The translations under genes and the position numbers were made by a program. DNA of 14,514 nucleotides from Chryseobacterium sp. UBA6632 (GTDB taxonomy: Bacteria > Bacteroidota > Bacteroidia > Flavobacteriales > Weeksellaceae). Of this stretch, positions 10,473-14,514 are shown piece after piece. Location: NCBI GenBank assembly GCA_002455915.1, contig DKLU01000383.1, positions 1-14,514 of the forward strand, given 5' to 3'. The stretch's first letter is position 1, and every line of letters begins with the position of its first letter. The notes under the pieces are model-generated. The model had not been told where the DNA came from and did no database searches. It saw nothing but the letters and a program-made list of their open reading frames with translations.

Positions 10473-11396
10473 ATGGAACAACAAATCTATAAAGGGAAAC
10501 TGACGCAGTTTCATTGGCTAAAAATAACGAAAAAGGAAGAACTGACCAAAAATACTTTTTCTTTGGAATTTGAAATTCCTGAGAATTTGAAGGAGAATTT
10601 TGAATTTGATGCAGGACAGTTTGTAAGTCTTAAATTTCAGTCTCATGGGGAAGAAATTATTAATGATTATTCAATGACTTCAGCGCCTTACGAGAAAAAA
10701 ATAGCATTAGGTATAAAAGTAAATTCACCTGAAGGAGCAACTTCAGCGTTGTTCAAAAATTATCATGTTGGAGACGAATTGCTGGTTAGTGAACCCAGTG
10801 GAAGATTTACTTTAATTTCAAAACCAAGTGAATTCCGAACGATTGTAGGTTTTGCTGCAGGAATTGGAATTACTCCGATTTTAAGCCATTTTAAAAATAT
10901 TCTTCATAACGAATCAAGAACAAGATTGTTTTTATTTTACGGAAATAAAAGTTCAGAGGATTTAATTTATAGAGAAACTCTGGATCATCTGGCGAAAATC
11001 TATGGTGACAGGCTGCAGATTTTTTATTTTTATTCGAGAGAGAAAATGAATAATCATTTCTTTTATGGAAGGCTTGATGAGAAAAAATTAGGTTTAATTA
11101 TTAATCAAATTCTGCATTTAGATGATACCGATGAAGAATCTACTATTTGGGACGCGGTAGACGACGTTTTAATCTGCGGAAAAGGTGAAATGATTAAAGC
11201 TCTTGCCAATGCGTGCTATCATCATGGGATTCCGAAGAAAAATATTCACTTTGAGCTTTTTCAGGAATTTAATGACGATATTTATCCTGTAGAAAAAGAA
11301 TTTCCATTGATTGAAAATGTGGAAGTAGAATTTAAAATGCTTGGAAAGGAATATCAAACGAAGCTTCCGATCAATGAAGAACGGATTCTTCAATAA
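10473..11396 (+). CDS. Ferredoxin-NADP reductase-like protein, FAD/NAD(P) modules only, cut by in-frame TAA
   Basis: The 307 residues form the front of a PaaE/FNR-type reductase that would normally carry a C-terminal plant-type [2Fe-2S] domain. The FAD domain spans about 10-115 (DAGQFVSLKF, DYSMTSAP) and the NAD(P) domain about 120-260 (GFAAGIGITPILSHF with GxGxTP at 130-135; ICGKGEM with Cys235). Residue 64, two before Tyr66-Ser67, is Asn where the family has the Arg of the RxYS FAD-phosphate motif. The frame stops at TAA 11394-11396, in the middle of the linker NEERILQ. The next codons in the same frame resume the family sequence (LLVQKFEVPYS), so one sense codon appears replaced by a stop. 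A stable truncated flavoprotein is possible, but electron transfer by the usual route would be lost. It is divergent from the thioredoxin lipoprotein gene. Confidence 0.8.
   Translation: MEQQIYKGKLTQFHWLKITKKEELTKNTFSLEFEIPENLKENFEFDAGQFVSLKFQSHGEEIINDYSMTSAPYEKKIALGIKVNSPEGATSALFKNYHVGDELLVSEPSGRFTLISKPSEFRTIVGFAAGIGITPILSHFKNILHNESRTRLFLFYGNKSSEDLIYRETLDHLAKIYGDRLQIFYFYSREKMNNHFFYGRLDEKKLGLIINQILHLDDTDEESTIWDAVDDVLICGKGEMIKALANACYHHGIPKKNIHFELFQEFNDDIYPVEKEFPLIENVEVEFKMLGKEYQTKLPINEERILQ
10482..10489 (-). promoter_or_regulatory. -7 promoter element for the TlpA-like/FecCD operon
   Basis: The minus strand reads TAGATTTG, an exact TAnnTTTG, 42 nt upstream of the lipoprotein ATG. It lies inside the first codons of the divergent reductase gene and faces that gene's own -7 element 18 bp away, so the two promoters overlap. 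No -33 element is evident. Confidence 0.45.
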
Positions 11397-11597
11397 TTAT
11401 TGGTTCAGAAATTTGAAGTTCCATATTCTTGGAAATCAGGAATCTGCGGAAGTTGTGAATGTGTTTTGGAAGAAGGAGAGGTAGAATTACTGGAAAATGA
11501 ATATTTAACGGAAAAAGAAGAAGCGAAAGGTCATATTTTAGCTTGTATGTCGATAGCGAAAACTAAAAAAATAAAGCTTAACTTTGATTTGACTTGA
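11397..11597 (+). pseudogene. Severed plant-type [2Fe-2S] ferredoxin domain of the upstream reductase
   Basis: This stretch is in the same frame as the reductase and directly follows its premature TAA. It encodes FEVPYSWKSGICGSCECVLEEGEVELL, then GHILACMSIAKTKKIKLNFDL, the C-terminal ferredoxin domain of PaaE/FNR-type enzymes. The expected cluster pattern is CxxxxCxxC plus a distant C. Counting through the stop, Cys325, Cys328 and Cys358 are present, but the first ligand is Trp320 (TGG at 11430-11432); one base change from TGT or TGC would do this. An extra Cys330 is not at the same spacing. A TTG at 11400, three bases after the TAA, could allow termination-reinitiation and yield a 65-residue separate subunit. 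Two or three lesions together favour pseudogene decay. The final TGA overlaps the TTG start of the SanA-like gene. Confidence 0.75.
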
Positions 11598-12211
11598 GAA
11601 TCATAAGAAACATATTTAATTTAGGTTTTATATCAATCGAAATTGGTATTCTTCTGATATGTCTTGCCAATGCATGGGTTTTTGCGTTGACGGACGGTAG
11701 AACGTACACTAAAATTTCTAAAATTCCGCCTAGAGAGATTGCTTTGGTTTTGGGAACTTCTCCGAAAATGCGATCCGGTGTTTCCAATCCTTATTTTACA
11801 AAAAGGATGGATGCAACGGCTTTGCTGTATCATCACGGAAAAATTAAGAAAATTATTGTAAGCGGCGAAAAAAGTACAGGTTACAATGAGCCTGCTGCCA
11901 TGAAAAAGTATCTCATATATCAGGAAGGCGTACCGGAAGATATTATTATTGAAGATCCGAAAGGTTTCAATACCTATAAAAGTATTTTACGCTGTAAAGA
12001 TGTTTACAAGAAAGATAACGTGATTATCGTTTCACAAGGTTTCCATAATTTAAGAGCATTGCTTTTCGCAAGAAATAATAACATGAATGCTTTGGGTTTT
12101 GATGCCCAGGATGTTACGAAGCCGGAAAGTTACTACAGAAACCAATTCAGGGAAATACTCGCCAGAACGGTTGCTGTAGTTTATTTTGCATTGGGAATTT
12201 CGCCAGACTAG
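11594..12211 (+). CDS. SanA/YdcF-family (DUF218) envelope protein
   Basis: The protein has 205 residues. An N-terminal membrane anchor (about 8-31) is followed by a DUF218 domain. The matching pattern is REIALVLGTSPKMRSGVSNPYFTKRMDATALLYHHGKIKKIIVSGE, then NEPAAMKKYLIYQEGVPEDIIIEDPKGFNTYKSILRCKDV and VIIVSQGFHNLRALLFAR. E. coli SanA is linked to envelope barrier function and vancomycin sensitivity at high temperature; the reaction is not firmly established. The TTG at 11594 is the only start that keeps the membrane segment, and it overlaps the preceding TGA (TTGA), a layout typical of translational coupling. The stop inside the reductase 200 nt upstream could therefore reduce its expression. 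The 3' end overlaps the convergent tamL-like gene by 4 bp. Confidence 0.88.
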   Translation: MRIIRNIFNLGFISIEIGILLICLANAWVFALTDGRTYTKISKIPPREIALVLGTSPKMRSGVSNPYFTKRMDATALLYHHGKIKKIIVSGEKSTGYNEPAAMKKYLIYQEGVPEDIIIEDPKGFNTYKSILRCKDVYKKDNVIIVSQGFHNLRALLFARNNNMNALGFDAQDVTKPESYYRNQFREILARTVAVVYFALGISPD

Positions 12212-14514
12212 AAAGGATATCCAAACGCGATATTCAATGTAGGTTTGAATGGATTAAAATTATTGAATCTCCATTTTTCTCCATCTGGTTTGTTCGGATC
12301 GTAAATTTTATAGGCTAAATCGACTCTTAAAGTAATGTAAGCAACATTTACCCTCAATCCGAAACCGCTACCGACTCCCATTTGCCCTAGGAATTTATTA
12401 AATTTAAACTCATCTCCGTAGCCATCGTTGTAGTTTTTAAGACTCCAGGTGTTACCAATATCTGTAAACAATGCTCCTTCATACATATCTGTAAAAGGAA
12501 CTCTTAATTCGATATTGGTGGTTAATTTAATATTATCAGTCATATATGTTCGAACTCTTTCGTCAACCTGAGAATCAGCAGGACCAAGTCCTCCAAAAGC
12601 CACCCAGGCACGAATATCATTAGATCCACCATTAAAATATGATCTTACAATTGGCATATCTTTAGAATTTCCGTAAGGAATTCCGACGCCGATAAACTGA
12701 CGAAGAACTAGGGTATTTCTGTTAAATTTAAAATATTTTCTCGTATCAATATCAAATTTCACAAATTGTGCATAAGGAATTCCGAAAATGGTTCTTTGTG
12801 GTTGTGTCACAATACCGCCACCATCGTTTCTTTTTTGATTGAAAGCACTTAAGATATTTCCTGCTAATTCTACTTTTCCATTAAAATAAAATGCATTAGG
12901 ATAATCTTTTTTACCAATTTCGTTGTACACAAAATTATAGATCATGGATGAGATCAAAACATCCTGCGTCTGTCGGTCTTTATTTACTAAAGTTCCGATA
13001 AAAGCCGTGTAAAGATCCTGACCTTGTGCATCCAAAGTTCCCTGGTATGGAAGATCTTCAGTAATTTTTTGAGAAACCTCATCTCTGGTAAGCAATCCAG
13101 CTTTGAAATCATCCCTTACATTAGTGTTGTAAGCGAAATAATTTTGAAAAATTTCTTCTCTTACTGCGTTATCATTCACGAAATAATCGTAATATGCTGA
13201 TTTATTTTTAGTTAAGCTTAGTTGAGTGTTGAACAATGTCAACTTATGATATACCTGATCATTCACATTCGCCTGATAGTTTAAACCAGTATTAAAGTTT
13301 ACCCTTCCCAAACCGATATTATTCTGAATAGCTGCTCCCAAAACAATTGATGAAGTAGGAGTATATCTTTTCGGAATAAATTTATAATAATTAAAAGGCA
13401 AAAGCAATCTAGGGAAATTCAGAGATGCCTGAGCAGAAATTTCGTATGCTAAAACTCTCTTATTGATATCCTGAGTACTTCGAATAGATCCAAAAGTTCC
13501 AGATAAACTTGTAGAGAGGTTTTCCATACCTCTGAAAACATTTCTGGTTGTAAGATCTATTGAGGGGGAAATTCCCAAATTCAGAAGCTGGGAATAATTA
13601 ACATCTGTTCCTACTTTCAATTCATACTTAGGAAGAGGTTTTAGTAAATACAAAACGTCTACAATACTGTCATTGGGAGCAGTACCTCCTCCATGTCTCA
13701 ATGAATCTCTTGCTTTTAGTATACTGAAATTGTTCATAGTTAGAAAGTTCCTTTTTGTAACATCAAGCTTTTTCTGATCATAAACCTGCTTACTGTCCAC
13801 AATAATCGCACGCCATAAGGATGAACTTTTGTAATTGTCATTCATCTTATGGAATCGAACTCTTCTTAAACTGTCTTTCTTTGTATTATTTGGAAAATCA
13901 CTGGCATCATCTACAATAGCAACATCAATATTTCCAATGGTTGCTACTTTGTAAGGAGTGTCAAGAGAATCTCTATGAATTTCCAGCGTTAAAGGAACCT
14001 GCTTTCTGCTTTTTAAAGAATCGGCAACAAAATATACTTCCTCGTTGGAGTTATTGAATCGATAATAACCATTTTTCCGCATCAAATCATTAATTCGAGT
14101 GACTTCTTTTTCAAGAACGGTCTGATCCAAAATCTGACCAGATTTAATAAATGTTTCTCCAATCGAATATTTGTAAGCATTTTTAAGCGCAGGATCCGGA
14201 ATATTATAATAATAGTCTTTTATATAAGTAGCATCGTTATGTTTGATGAAATAATTTACAGCTGCTTTTTTCCCTGTAGAATCTAAATTGTGTTTAAATT
14301 TTACTTCAGCATCCCAAAAACCTCTATACGTTAACCTTTTCTCGATAGATTCGGCACTTTTTTCAGTTCTTGTTTGGTCTAAAATTACGGGAGGAGTTCC
14401 CCAATTGTGATATAACCTATCCATCAATAAGCTTTTTCCAATACTACTTTTCATATTGTATTTAATGAAAAGAGAATCTCTTAATTTCTGATTTCTCATC
14501 TCATTAGGATACGA
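12208..14514 (-). CDS. tamL: TamL-type BamA/Omp85-family outer-membrane protein (5' end outside window)
   Basis: At least 768 residues are visible. The codons before the ATG at 14499 read SYPNE and keep the frame open to the right edge, so that ATG is internal and the lipoprotein signal and about the first 100 residues are outside. The text YPNEMRNQKLRDSLFIKYN, then GTPPVILDQTRTEKSAESIEKRLTYRGFWDAEVKF, is characteristic of Bacteroidetes TamL, with POTRA-like segments in the first third. The C-terminal half is a surface-antigen-type beta-barrel: YNYQA-like strands, FNGGSNDIRAWVAFGGLGP (the conserved barrel loop motif region) and a final strand ending GYPF with terminal Phe. TamL pairs with TamB in the TAM system for moving proteins or lipids to the outer membrane. 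The gene ends in a CTAG shared with the convergent DUF218 gene. Confidence 0.9.
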   Translation of the reverse strand, partial: SYPNEMRNQKLRDSLFIKYNMKSSIGKSLLMDRLYHNWGTPPVILDQTRTEKSAESIEKRLTYRGFWDAEVKFKHNLDSTGKKAAVNYFIKHNDATYIKDYYYNIPDPALKNAYKYSIGETFIKSGQILDQTVLEKEVTRINDLMRKNGYYRFNNSNEEVYFVADSLKSRKQVPLTLEIHRDSLDTPYKVATIGNIDVAIVDDASDFPNNTKKDSLRRVRFHKMNDNYKSSSLWRAIIVDSKQVYDQKKLDVTKRNFLTMNNFSILKARDSLRHGGGTAPNDSIVDVLYLLKPLPKYELKVGTDVNYSQLLNLGISPSIDLTTRNVFRGMENLSTSLSGTFGSIRSTQDINKRVLAYEISAQASLNFPRLLLPFNYYKFIPKRYTPTSSIVLGAAIQNNIGLGRVNFNTGLNYQANVNDQVYHKLTLFNTQLSLTKNKSAYYDYFVNDNAVREEIFQNYFAYNTNVRDDFKAGLLTRDEVSQKITEDLPYQGTLDAQGQDLYTAFIGTLVNKDRQTQDVLISSMIYNFVYNEIGKKDYPNAFYFNGKVELAGNILSAFNQKRNDGGGIVTQPQRTIFGIPYAQFVKFDIDTRKYFKFNRNTLVLRQFIGVGIPYGNSKDMPIVRSYFNGGSNDIRAWVAFGGLGPADSQVDERVRTYMTDNIKLTTNIELRVPFTDMYEGALFTDIGNTWSLKNYNDGYGDEFKFNKFLGQMGVGSGFGLRVNVAYITLRVDLAYKIYDPNKPDGEKWRFNNFNPFKPTLNIAFGYPF

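Noticed and set aside
9561..10492. Plus-strand open frames opposite the permease and lipoprotein genes (9561-9800, 9997-10242, 10001-10186, 10301-10492)
   Set aside because: They are antisense to genes with clear domains and motifs, and their translations show only low-complexity Phe/Ser-rich text.
11169..11836. Minus-strand open frames opposite the reductase and DUF218 genes (11169-11393, 11578-11787, 11633-11836), and 3426-3611 opposite the exonuclease
   Set aside because: Shadows of real genes; no motifs or promoters.
14497..14499. ATG as the start of the tamL-like gene
   Set aside because: Upstream codons SYPNE are part of the conserved YPNEMRNQKLRDSL text and the frame is open to the right edge.
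1..14514. tRNA, rRNA and riboswitch genes
   Set aside because: No cloverleaf-like arms, conserved T-loop text or cobalamin-type leader was found in the gaps; the leader of the TlpA-like/FecCD operon is too short for a riboswitch.

Overview
The window looks like chromosomal DNA of a flavobacterium, most likely Chryseobacterium or a close relative. The grounds are strong A+T richness, TAnnTTTG -7 promoter elements instead of E. coli-type -10 boxes, almost no Shine-Dalgarno sequences, and typical Bacteroidetes families (TamL-type BamA-like protein, ligase-associated exonuclease, IS200-like REP-associated transposase). The genus is inferred from protein style; no database was searched.

Layout. 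Left edge (3-830, +): the 3' part of a PRISE-type short-chain reductase, closed by a strong terminator. 918-2695 (+): a TetR/AcrR regulator, then a perfect 26-bp palindrome beside a consensus -7 element, then a tight operon of a four-helix membrane protein, a DUF3817 membrane protein and a membrane-anchored rhodanese. 2791-3807 (+): a ligase-associated DNA exonuclease without its usual ligase or helicase partners. 3851-4464: a REP-associated tyrosine (HUH) transposase on the minus strand, framed by two hairpin repeats on each side in mirror orientation. 4468-7331 (-): a fatty-acid oxidation operon of a MarR regulator and a fused 3-hydroxyacyl-CoA dehydrogenase/enoyl-CoA hydratase. Two near-identical long palindromes 83 bp apart lie upstream, one over the promoter. 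7498-10440 (-): a TlpA-like thioredoxin lipoprotein, a FecCD/BtuC-type permease, a small membrane protein and a FecE-type ATPase, apparently a metal-chelate or cobalamin importer set without its binding protein. 10473-12211 (+): a ferredoxin-NADP-reductase-like gene cut by an in-frame TAA just before its [2Fe-2S] domain, then a SanA/YdcF-family (DUF218) envelope protein. 12208-14514 (-): a TamL-type outer-membrane assembly protein running off the right edge.

Three points merit most attention. (1) The transposase locus has mirrored hairpin pairs 49 and 50 bp apart, with compensatory base changes in one stem and a related hairpin 4.3 kb away. (2) The reductase carries an in-frame stop, a Trp in place of the first [2Fe-2S] cysteine and an Asn in place of the FAD-motif Arg; it is either a decaying gene or a split protein made by reinitiation. 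(3) Two operator/promoter architectures (TetR palindrome and twin MarR palindromes) can be read directly from the DNA. Longer gene-free stretches are few; the largest (7332-7497 and 8731-8892) hold the MarR operators and degenerate dispersed repeats respectively.
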